Origin: Chitinophagales bacterium
GTDB lineage: Bacteria > Bacteroidota > Bacteroidia > Chitinophagales > Chitinophagaceae
Direction of reading: 5' to 3'
Length of the DNA: 64,000 nucleotides
Assembly (NCBI GenBank): GCA_020636575.1
Contig: JACJXP010000002.1
Coordinates: 1-64,000 of the forward strand
The position numbers and the translations under genes were made by a program. Below are positions 25,368 through 32,529 of this stretch, one piece after another. The notes beneath the pieces were generated by a model. That model did not search any database and had not been told where the DNA came from. It saw only the letters and a program-made list of their open reading frames with translations. Position 1 is the first letter of the stretch. The number at the start of each line of letters is the position of its first letter.

Positions 25368-25472
25368 GTTGCTACCTTCTATTGCAAATTTAAGGCCGTA
25401 ATGCCCATTGGGCTATAAACGTTTTCAACACACCGTAAGTATGCAAGAAGCTTCACTTATATTACTTTAACG

Positions 25473-25498
25473 AAAAAAGCCGCCTAAAAGGCGGCTTT
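25473..25498 (-). terminator. terminator of the OmpA gene
   Basis: GCCGCC (25479-25484) pairs with GGCGGC (25490-25495) and the minus strand continues with six T. It lies 20 bases beyond the OmpA stop. Confidence 0.85.
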
Positions 25499-25517
25499 AA
25501 TATCAATCAATAATAGC

Positions 25518-26933
25518 TTATTGGAAATAAGTAAGAACCATTTCAACACGACGGTTTTGTTGACGTCCCGCAGCCGTTTTATTATCGGCAATTGGCTGAG
25601 ACTCACCATGTCCTGCAGAAGTGATCCTGCTTTCATCAATTCCTTTTGAAACTATATAGCTCTTAACAGAAGCAGCTCTGTTATCACTCAAAATCTGGTT
25701 GCTTTCATCAGAACCTACAGCATCCGTATGACCATCAATTTGCAGCTTTATTTCAGGATTTTCTTTCATAATAGCTACTACGTCATCCAACCCCTTAAAT
25801 GATTTCTTCTGCAACTTGGCGCTACCTGTAATGAACAGAATATTCTTAGCTGCAATACTAACCTTTTCTTTCACTTCTTCAGAGATAGCAGGGCAACCCT
25901 GATTTTCTCTTACCCCAGCAAGGTTAGGACACTTGTCTTCTTCATCGTTAATGCCATCGCCATCAGTATCCGGAACAGGGCAACCCTGATAACGAGCAAC
26001 ACCCGGAACAGTTTTACACTTGTCTTCTTCATCATTAATGCCATCTCCGTCTGTATCCGGAATCGGACAACCCTGGTATTTTGCTAATCCTTTTACATCA
26101 GGACATTTGTCATCTTTATCAGCTATGCCATCTCCATCTCTGTCAGGGCAACCATTTAATGAAGCAGGGCCGGCCTGATCTGGACAAGCATCATCTTTAT
26201 CGGCAATACCATCACCATCTTTATCAGGACATCCCTTTAAGGCTACAAGACCTGGTACATCCGGACAAGCATCTTCAGCATCAATTACACCATCCATATC
26301 CCTGTCAGGAGGAGGTGGAGGAGTTTTCTTCACTTTGGTAACAGATCTTGTTATACCAAAGGAGTAAAGCATATTGTGTGGTAGGTTGTTATCACTAAAG
26401 CTATACCTGTAGTTAGCCTGGGCGAAGAGGTATACCTCACTTTTAATATTAAATTCAAGACCAACGCCTCCAAATGCATGCGCATTCCAGGTATTTGTTT
26501 TGCCAGACATTATATGTGGTGTAAGATCTTTATTATAATATCCGCCTCCAATACCAAGTGTCAGGAACGGATTGAGCTTAGCTTTTCCTTCCGCAAATGC
26601 TTTAGCATGTACAGCAGCTTCCAGTTCCGGGCTTATAAAGTTTTTTGATAAATGATTATTCCGGTTTTGATTTGGAAAAATCCCATTAAACCGGATTGAA
26701 TAATCTAAATGAGGTGTGATTCCTTTCCAGAAAATGGCAGAGAAACCATAAGCAGAGTCTTCTCTCGGGAACATTGAGTCAGTATCAAAGTCATGAAAAT
26801 TGACAGAAATACCAACATTCGACTTTTTTACAACAGGCTTCGCTTCTTTTTCTTTATCCTGAGCGGACGCAGTAAAGAAAACGGTTGTTAGTAATAACCC
26901 GAAAAGAACTTTTTGAAGAGTTATTTTAGTCAT
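25518..26933 (-). CDS. OmpA-family outer membrane protein with thrombospondin type-3 repeats
   Basis: A 471-residue outer membrane protein. Residues 1-24 are the signal peptide (LLLTTVFFTASAQ). Residues about 35-205 form a beta-barrel. Residues about 210-345 hold five thrombospondin type-3 calcium repeats of the form D-x-D-x-D-G (DRDMDGVIDAEDACPD, DKDGDGIADKDDACPD, DRDGDGIADKDDKCPD, DTDGDGINDEEDKC twice). The C-terminus is an OmpA domain that binds peptidoglycan (QIDGHTDAVGSDESNQILSD and RRVEMVLTY). It likely anchors the outer membrane to the wall. It has a -7 box upstream and a strong terminator. Confidence 0.95.
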   Translation of the reverse strand: MTKITLQKVLFGLLLTTVFFTASAQDKEKEAKPVVKKSNVGISVNFHDFDTDSMFPREDSAYGFSAIFWKGITPHLDYSIRFNGIFPNQNRNNHLSKNFISPELEAAVHAKAFAEGKAKLNPFLTLGIGGGYYNKDLTPHIMSGKTNTWNAHAFGGVGLEFNIKSEVYLFAQANYRYSFSDNNLPHNMLYSFGITRSVTKVKKTPPPPPDRDMDGVIDAEDACPDVPGLVALKGCPDKDGDGIADKDDACPDQAGPASLNGCPDRDGDGIADKDDKCPDVKGLAKYQGCPIPDTDGDGINDEEDKCKTVPGVARYQGCPVPDTDGDGINDEEDKCPNLAGVRENQGCPAISEEVKEKVSIAAKNILFITGSAKLQKKSFKGLDDVVAIMKENPEIKLQIDGHTDAVGSDESNQILSDNRAASVKSYIVSKGIDESRITSAGHGESQPIADNKTAAGRQQNRRVEMVLTYFQ

Positions 26934-26947
26934 GGTAAAATTTTTTG

Positions 26948-26955
26948 CAAATGTA
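26948..26955 (-). promoter_or_regulatory. -7 promoter box of the OmpA gene
   Basis: The minus strand reads TACATTTG, a perfect TAnnTTTG, 15 bases before the ATG. This would give a very short 5' leader. Confidence 0.5.
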
Positions 26956-27034
26956 ATAATAAGAGGTTAAATAATGCTTAACTTTTATCAAATCAATATA
27001 TTATAGATCAAAATACGTTAAATTTTCCGCTATT

Positions 27035-28063
27035 TTATTCAATTTGGCCCGGTGGGGTAAAATTAATACCCAGGCCTGGTCTTGCAGAGTACCCAATAAC
27101 CCCATTTTTGAAGGTTATTCCTGTAGCAATGTCTTCCTCTAATAATAATGGCCCATCCATATCCGCATAATCGATAAAAGGCAGCAAATGGGCAATAGCG
27201 GCTGTACCAACGGTCGATTCATTCATGCACCCAACCATGATCTTTAAGCCTAATTCCCTGGCTTTTGTAATCATCCTGCGAGCCGGAGTTATTCCGCCGC
27301 ATTTGGTCAGCTTAATATTAATACCGTGAAAAAAATGGTTACATTTTTCTACATCCGGTTCGGTTACACATGACTCATCTGCAAATAATGGTATAGAAGA
27401 TTCTTTGTATAAAACCTTCATCCCCTCCCAGTCATCTTTAGGCAAGGGTTGCTCTATCAACTCAACACCTTGTTTTTGAAGTTCAGGCAATAATTCCAAA
27501 GCAGTCTGAAGATCCCACCCGGCATTTGCATCTACCCTGAGGGCGGATGCTGTATTAGCCCTGAGAGCTTCAACAATAGCAATATCATCAGCCGTACCCA
27601 CTTTTATCTTGTAAATGGGCCAGGGCTTTTCTTTCATCTTTGCTACCATATTTTCAACACTGTCAATACCAATTGTATAGTCACAGACAGGGTTTCGACT
27701 AATATCTCCCTCCCACAGTTCGTAAAGCTTTTTTCTTTTTAGCTTGCCGTATAGATCCCAGGCAGCTATATCAAGTGCACAAACAAGAAAATTATTATTG
27801 GGGAAAAGATGATGGAGATAATGCCAGTATCGCTCAGGATCAGTAAAAGCAAAACGTTCAACCATTTGCTTTTTACTTTCAAGGTCTTCGATCATTTTTT
27901 CTACCGGAATATTATAATAAGCGATAAAGGGAGCTTCTCCATAACCTTTTATTCCCATGTGCTCCAGTTCCACTATAAATGTGGGTTGATGTGTTTTGGT
28001 ACCCCTTGAAATAGTAAACGGATGGCGGAACTTCAGATTAAATGACCAGTATTTTACTCTCAT
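27035..28063 (-). CDS. dipeptide epimerase (L-Ala-D/L-Glu epimerase-like)
   Basis: Enolase-superfamily enzyme of 342 residues, muconate-lactonising subgroup. Catalytic lysine in YKIKVG; metal ligands in LRVDANAGWD, ELIEQPLP and LFADESC; second lysine in IKLTKCGGI; C-terminal DMDGPLLL typical of dipeptide epimerases. It likely epimerises Ala-Glu released from murein peptides, so it belongs to cell-wall recycling in the cytosol. Substrate specificity in this group varies and is inferred. It lies 28 bases after the start-side neighbour, the glucanotransferase gene, on the same strand. Confidence 0.88.
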   Translation of the reverse strand: MRVKYWSFNLKFRHPFTISRGTKTHQPTFIVELEHMGIKGYGEAPFIAYYNIPVEKMIEDLESKKQMVERFAFTDPERYWHYLHHLFPNNNFLVCALDIAAWDLYGKLKRKKLYELWEGDISRNPVCDYTIGIDSVENMVAKMKEKPWPIYKIKVGTADDIAIVEALRANTASALRVDANAGWDLQTALELLPELQKQGVELIEQPLPKDDWEGMKVLYKESSIPLFADESCVTEPDVEKCNHFFHGINIKLTKCGGITPARRMITKARELGLKIMVGCMNESTVGTAAIAHLLPFIDYADMDGPLLLEEDIATGITFKNGVIGYSARPGLGINFTPPGQIE

Positions 28064-28091
28064 TACTTGTTATAAAACTTGTTAGTGGTGA

Positions 28092-30791
28092 TCAAGCTCT
28101 TCCAGAATTCTCAACATATCCCTTCAACTCTTCGTTGAACTCTTTTTGCTTAATAAGTTCTTCAAGAGTTATATGCATGCGATACTGCCAGTAATTCTTT
28201 GGGTTTGCGGGGTTATTGATCCGTTCTTCTGCCGGGTTTTCCCGTCGCAAATTATCACTCATCCCAAATATATCCTGTAGTTGAAAGATACTCCACATAG
28301 CCGGAGAATAAAGGTGCTGTAGTATTATGGCACGGCTAACCCATGACTCACAAAATTGCGGAGCGTCTCCCCATTGGCCTAAAATATGATTATAGAAGCT
28401 TTGGGTTCGTTCCCTGTTTTCTTCCCACCAACCCCTCACTGTACTCATGTCGTGGGTAGAAGGTGTTATCACGGAAAGGTAAGGCGCATCATTTGGATGG
28501 AAAAACTCCTTCTTTGGGTCTTTAGGCATTCTTTGTATTTCAAGACTTAATAACCCTAATTGTTGCATTACCTCAGGTACGCAATGCGGTACCATCCCCA
28601 GATCTTCCCCGCACACCAGCATATTTGTAGCTGCTTTTAGTTGGGGTAATTTATGCATTGCCTCTTTGAACCAGAAGTCATCCTGTCTGTGATAGAAGTA
28701 ATCTACATAAAGGGCTTTTAGTTTTTCCTGTTCATCTTGCGGAAGATATTTGAATGAAAGTGTTTTCTCCATCGCAATCCGAAAATGAAAATGTTCTCCA
28801 TTAGAATTTTCTTCCTCGAAAAGAATCACATTTGAAATAAGGTCAAATAACCCGGATATAATCTTATCGTTGTCAGGACTATCTTTTTGTTCTGTAAAAT
28901 AGGATTCAATCTGTGCCTGCGTATCAAAACCTGGTTTGAGATCATAACCACCAAACCGGTTTGTTTCTAAAAACTCTTTTTTCACCTGCTCGGCCAGGTC
29001 GCCAAAAACTTCTTCCAGTATCGCATTGTTAATAAATGGCCTGCAGAATCTTTGATGATCCATCCAGATTCCCTTTTCGCCAAACTCATTAATATGGACA
29101 GGGAGACATGGTACAAACCGTCCCATGATACCCTGCACCGCATGTGCAGGAATACTCCAGATACGGAAGAAGCCAAGTATATGATCAATTCTAAAGGCAT
29201 CAAAATAATTGCTCATCTGTGTAAAACGCAGTTTCCACCAGGAAAACCCATCTTCCTGCATTTTCTTCCAGTTGTAAGTTGGAAACCCCCAGTTTTGACC
29301 AACCGCAGTAAAATCATCTGGCGGAGCGCCGGCCTGCCAGCACATATTATATAATTCCGGGGCCACCCAGGCATCACAACCATACCTGTAGATGCCAATA
29401 GGTATATCTCCTTTTAATACAACTCCTTTTTTGTGTGCATAATCAGCTGCGGCTTTCAGCTGCTTGTGTAATTGATATTGTACAAAACAATAAAAGCCTA
29501 TTCCCCCGGATCTAAATTCCTGGTTGAACAATTCATCTGCCTCTTTTTTGTTATAAATATTATGAGACTCCCATTCATCTGAACGGATCGTTTTGTATTT
29601 GTCACGCAAATAACAAAAAACAGCATAGGGTTTTAACCAGTGTTTATTTTCCTGGAAAAAAGATTTGTAATCACTCTCTTCAAAACAATCATCACCCAGC
29701 AGATCATATAGCTCCTTTAGTACGGTTAGTTTATAATTAACCACTTGCTCATAATCTACTACTGAAAGTTCATTTAGCTCTGTTTGCTTGTTCTCATATA
29801 TTTCAATTTTACTGGCATTTTCTTTTCCTGCAACAGTTGAAAGATTTATGAAGATTGGATGTAATGCAAATGCAGAGATCGCTGCATAAGGGTATGAATC
29901 CAACCAGTTATGATTTGCAATTGTATCATTGACAGGTAACAACTGGATCAATTTTAAGCTAGTTTTTTTTGCCCAGTCGACCAGCAATTCTATATCATTG
30001 AACTCTCCTACTCCAAACCCTTTTTTACTACGTAAACTAAAAACGGGAATAGCCAACCCGGCACCTTTCCATGTATTATTAGGTAATTGAGCAAACCCAT
30101 CATGGATAATCGTCAACTTTGAATCTTCAACATCGCTATATACAAGCCTGTTGTTTTCCCCTTCATAATGCAGAAAGCTCTCGGTTTTTGTGTTATAAAC
30201 ACCATATTTATATGCAACAGGGAAATCAGATTTTTCCAGGTTGATCTCTGCTACCCACCAATTATCATCTTTATACATTAAGATTGGTTGGTTGGTATCC
30301 CAATCATTTAAGGATACGCCACCACCTAAAAGGCAAAGCACTTCATTCTTTTTTAATAAAGGGGCTTTAGCCTTGAAAACATGTGTGGCCTTTTCTTCGC
30401 TACCAGTTTTTTTTGTCCTCGTATTATTTGATTTAAGCAGAACTTCTTTGAAAGGGGCAGAATAAAAAGCATTTTCATATTCCCCTGCATGGTTCCAGGT
30501 ATCAACCAGGGTGATCTCATCAATACGGGAGTTAATTTCCTTGATAACTCTGTCATCACCCCATTCCGCTAATAGCTCATCGTCCTCGTTTTTGAGAACA
30601 TATTTATAGTTAAGTTTTTTGGGGAATTCCTTTCTTTTGATATTGATTGTGCAGCTCCAGTAATCGTTATTCAGGTATTGCATGGGCTGCAATTGTCCCT
30701 GATCATTATTCCCCAGTTCATCTGCATTTCCTGTAATCCACAAGCTTTGGCCATAGCGGGTATGGAACCTGATATAAAACTGGAGTTTCAT
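28092..30791 (-). CDS. malQ: DPE2-like 4-alpha-glucanotransferase with two CBM20 domains
   Basis: GH77 enzyme of 899 residues that transfers maltosyl or glucosyl units between alpha-1,4-glucans. Two starch-binding CBM20 modules fill about residues 1-110 and 130-240. The catalytic domain follows with FGVGEFNDIELLVDW, nucleophile Asp in DAFRIDHILGFFRIW, acid/base Glu in CGEDLGMVPH and Asp in TPSTHDMSTVRGWW. The double CBM20 plus the long catalytic domain match plant DPE2 and its Bacteroidota relatives, not the short E. coli MalQ. A role in glycogen or maltose turnover is likely. A type I pullulanase lies at the far end of the window. Confidence 0.95.
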   Translation of the reverse strand: MKLQFYIRFHTRYGQSLWITGNADELGNNDQGQLQPMQYLNNDYWSCTINIKRKEFPKKLNYKYVLKNEDDELLAEWGDDRVIKEINSRIDEITLVDTWNHAGEYENAFYSAPFKEVLLKSNNTRTKKTGSEEKATHVFKAKAPLLKKNEVLCLLGGGVSLNDWDTNQPILMYKDDNWWVAEINLEKSDFPVAYKYGVYNTKTESFLHYEGENNRLVYSDVEDSKLTIIHDGFAQLPNNTWKGAGLAIPVFSLRSKKGFGVGEFNDIELLVDWAKKTSLKLIQLLPVNDTIANHNWLDSYPYAAISAFALHPIFINLSTVAGKENASKIEIYENKQTELNELSVVDYEQVVNYKLTVLKELYDLLGDDCFEESDYKSFFQENKHWLKPYAVFCYLRDKYKTIRSDEWESHNIYNKKEADELFNQEFRSGGIGFYCFVQYQLHKQLKAAADYAHKKGVVLKGDIPIGIYRYGCDAWVAPELYNMCWQAGAPPDDFTAVGQNWGFPTYNWKKMQEDGFSWWKLRFTQMSNYFDAFRIDHILGFFRIWSIPAHAVQGIMGRFVPCLPVHINEFGEKGIWMDHQRFCRPFINNAILEEVFGDLAEQVKKEFLETNRFGGYDLKPGFDTQAQIESYFTEQKDSPDNDKIISGLFDLISNVILFEEENSNGEHFHFRIAMEKTLSFKYLPQDEQEKLKALYVDYFYHRQDDFWFKEAMHKLPQLKAATNMLVCGEDLGMVPHCVPEVMQQLGLLSLEIQRMPKDPKKEFFHPNDAPYLSVITPSTHDMSTVRGWWEENRERTQSFYNHILGQWGDAPQFCESWVSRAIILQHLYSPAMWSIFQLQDIFGMSDNLRRENPAEERINNPANPKNYWQYRMHITLEELIKQKEFNEELKGYVENSGRA

Positions 30792-30977
30792 TGCAATCGT
30801 TGGTGTATGGTCAAAAAAACATTTGTGTCACAAGAACACATTAGCGAAATTAAAAAATAAAGTCATACAACAATAATTTTCGGGGAAATACTTAAGAATT
30901 TCCAATTCAGGTATTTATAACAGCCATTTTACTGACATTTTGGGAAAAACTCATTTCATGGTTTGATCCGGCAACAT

Positions 30978-30985
30978 TATTTTTG
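30978..30985 (+). promoter_or_regulatory. -7 promoter box of the small membrane protein gene
   Basis: The plus strand reads TATTTTTG, a perfect TAnnTTTG, 15 bases before the ATG at 31001. The nearest TTTG upstream is too close to serve as -33. Confidence 0.5.
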
Positions 30986-31000
30986 CGCAAAATCGACAGA

Positions 31001-31156
31001 ATGGAACATGCTAAAAAAAATAAAGCGATCTGGTGGTTAGTATTCCTGGTATCAACAGCCGCATTAATTTTCGCTATTTACTCTCATTGGGAATGGCTGA
31101 CATTGATACTTCCGTTTCAAACTACAGCTTTTGTGAAAGCAATGGATATTATGTAA
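31001..31156 (+). CDS. 51-residue single-span membrane protein
   Basis: A short open frame starting ATG at 31001: a basic N-terminus (MEHAKKNKAIWW), a hydrophobic helix (WLVFLVSTAALIFAIYSHW) and a second hydrophobic patch before the stop. It has its own -7 box and a strong terminator 28 bases after the stop, which supports a real gene. I recognise no family. Likely inner-membrane. Confidence 0.65.
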   Translation: MEHAKKNKAIWWLVFLVSTAALIFAIYSHWEWLTLILPFQTTAFVKAMDIM

Positions 31157-31184
31157 GCTTTCCACAACTGTTAATATATTTTAC

Positions 31185-31216
31185 AGCCCCTGCACTCTTG
31201 TAGGGGCTATTTTTAT
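31185..31216 (+). terminator. terminator of the small membrane protein gene
   Basis: AGCCCCT (31185-31191) pairs with AGGGGCT (31202-31208), followed by ATTTTTATT on the plus strand. Confidence 0.85.
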
Positions 31217-31249
31217 TCTACACTAATTGTTGATCCTTCAAAATTGATT

Positions 31250-31681
31250 ATGAGAAAAATTGTTTTCCTTTTATCACTAGCTGTCCTTATTTCCAACCAT
31301 CTCCCTGCAACCAGTAGTTCATTGATTGTTCCAACTGAAGAACCCGGAAAAGAGGTTATTCGTAAAGCTGCGGAAGAATTTAAGGCCCTGCCTAAAAAGG
31401 AAAGGAAGTATAAACTTAAGCAGGCTAAAAAGACTTTAAAAGAATACAAAAAGGCTAAAAAGGCCGGAGCAGAACCTGATACCAACACAATTTTGCTGGC
31501 AATCCTGGCACTTTTATTACCACCTTTGGCTGTTTACCTCCACCAGGGAACCACAAATAATAAATTTTGGATAACCACACTCCTCTTTCTTTTGGGTATT
31601 CTTGGCGCATTTACTATTGGCTGGTATTTAATACTGGCTTCAATTGTTTATGCGCTGATCGTTATTTTGGGAAATAACTAA
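31250..31681 (+). CDS. YqaE/Pmp3-family membrane protein with long N-terminal domain
   Basis: A 143-residue protein from the ATG at 31250 (a TTG six bases earlier is in frame). A signal-like segment (KIVFLLSLAVLISNHLPATS) comes first, then a Lys-rich helical part (EEFKALPKKERKYKLKQAKK) and a C-terminal Pmp3/UPF0057 unit: ILALLLPPLAVYLHQGTTNN, FWITTLLFLLGILGAF and an ending ALIVIL. Pmp3 peptides are about 50 residues and affect membrane potential and salt tolerance in yeast; this version is much longer because of the basic domain. A bidirectional terminator follows. Confidence 0.75.
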   Translation: MRKIVFLLSLAVLISNHLPATSSSLIVPTEEPGKEVIRKAAEEFKALPKKERKYKLKQAKKTLKEYKKAKKAGAEPDTNTILLAILALLLPPLAVYLHQGTTNNKFWITTLLFLLGILGAFTIGWYLILASIVYALIVILGNN

Positions 31682-31699
31682 GATGTTTTCAGCGCACAA

Positions 31700-31729
31700 A
31701 AAAAAGTCCCGCTTTGACGGGACTTTTAA
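31700..31729. terminator. bidirectional terminator between YqaE-like gene and rplT
   Basis: AAGTCCCG (31704-31711) pairs with CGGGACTT (31718-31725). The plus strand ends in TTTT and the minus strand in TTTTTTTT, so it serves both convergent genes. Confidence 0.88.
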
Positions 31730-31746
31730 TATCATGAATCCGAAGA

Positions 31747-32091
31747 TTACTTAACTGATGCTATCAGACTTTTGAAAGTTTCCGGGTTATTCATTGCCAG
31801 GTCAGCCAATACCTTACGGTCAAGCTCTATTCCTTTTTGCTGTAGTTTATTTATAAACTCTGAATAAGTTAAACCTTCTTCTCTAACTGCCGCATTGATA
31901 CGGGCAATCCAGAGTGATCTGTATTCTCTTTTTTTCAGTTTACGACCTACATACATGTAAGTCATACCTTTTTCAACTACATTCTTGGCAACGGTATAAA
32001 CGTTTTTCCTTTTACCATAAAAGCCTTTGGCTTGTTTCAGTATTTTTTTACGGCGGGTTTTTGAAGCCACACTATTTTTTGAACGGGGCAT
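31747..32091 (-). CDS. rplT: 50S ribosomal protein L20
   Basis: Large-subunit assembly protein L20 of 114 residues. Characteristic sequence is MPRSKNSVASKTRRKKILKQ, then the basic helix AKGFYGKRKNVYTVAKNVVE, YMYVGRKLKKREYRSLWI and INAAVREEGLTYSEFI. L20 binds 23S rRNA early in assembly and in several bacteria represses its own operon. It lies 45 bases after rpmI and has a bidirectional terminator behind it. The leader upstream of rpmI is structured and may be its target. Confidence 0.98.
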   Translation of the reverse strand: MPRSKNSVASKTRRKKILKQAKGFYGKRKNVYTVAKNVVEKGMTYMYVGRKLKKREYRSLWIARINAAVREEGLTYSEFINKLQQKGIELDRKVLADLAMNNPETFKSLIASVK

Positions 32092-32136
32092 ATTCTAATA
32101 ATTTAAAATTTTAAGAGTTTGATTGAATCAAAGGGC

Positions 32137-32334
32137 TTATTTAAGCCTTAATAAACGTCTTACAAAATCCATGTGCGATTTTGCAACTTCACCATCCTTA
32201 CGGAGGTTACGCTTACGTTTTTTTGATTTTTTTGTGAGAATGTGACGTTTAAAACTCTTTTGATGCATGATCTTCCCCGTCGCCGTTACTTTGAAGCGTT
32301 TTTTGGCGCTGGAATTTGTTTTTACTTTAGGCAT
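32137..32334 (-). CDS. rpmI: 50S ribosomal protein L35
   Basis: L35, 65 residues from the ATG at 32334 (MPKVKTNSSAKKRFKVTATG), the normal length. The frame is open 13 codons further upstream, but that part is not conserved sequence. Motifs: KIMHQKSFKRHILTKKSKKRKRNLR. It is cotranscribed with rplT. Its own promoter and a structured leader lie upstream, separating it from infC, with which it is normally joined. Confidence 0.97.
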   Translation of the reverse strand: MPKVKTNSSAKKRFKVTATGKIMHQKSFKRHILTKKSKKRKRNLRKDGEVAKSHMDFVRRLLRLK

Positions 32335-32436
32335 TTTACCTGTTTTTGTTTTACACTTTGAGGCATTCCCCACAGGGGGACCTTTGTCGAACCTCTTCAG
32401 TAATTTGTCTTGGTTAAGATCTTTCGCTTTTTAAGC
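32335..32436 (-). promoter_or_regulatory. structured leader of rpmI-rplT
   Basis: After the -7 box the minus-strand leader of about 100 bases contains CGCTT-AAA-AAGCG and then a nested hairpin, GAGG…CCTC enclosing CCCC…GGGG, about 25-60 bases before the ATG. In E. coli and B. subtilis, L20 binds such a leader to repress the operon. Here the architecture suggests the same, but the structure is only judged by eye. Confidence 0.45.
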
Positions 32437-32442
32437 GGGCAG

Positions 32443-32450
32443 CAAAGGTA
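32443..32450 (-). promoter_or_regulatory. -7 promoter box of rpmI-rplT
   Basis: The minus strand reads TACCTTTG, a perfect TAnnTTTG, 108 bases before the rpmI ATG and just beyond the terminator of the metalloprotease gene. Confidence 0.6.
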
Positions 32451-32456
32451 AAGAAA

Positions 32457-32507
32457 ATTGCGGAACGAAACCAGTCTTTTTTACAAAGCTCCGGATTGTT
32501 CCGCAAT
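32457..32507 (-). terminator. terminator of the metalloprotease gene
   Basis: ATTGCGGAAC (32457-32466) pairs with GTTCCGCAAT (32498-32507), a perfect 10-bp stem around a 31-base loop; the minus strand then reads TTTCTTT. The position, 22 bases after the metalloprotease stop and before the rpmI -7 box, makes rpmI an independent unit. Confidence 0.7.
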
Positions 32508-32529
32508 CATAATAATATCTGAAAACCAG

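Noticed and set aside
25890..26310. Repeats that look like a CRISPR or satellite array
   Set aside because: They are the five in-frame thrombospondin type-3 calcium repeats of the OmpA protein.
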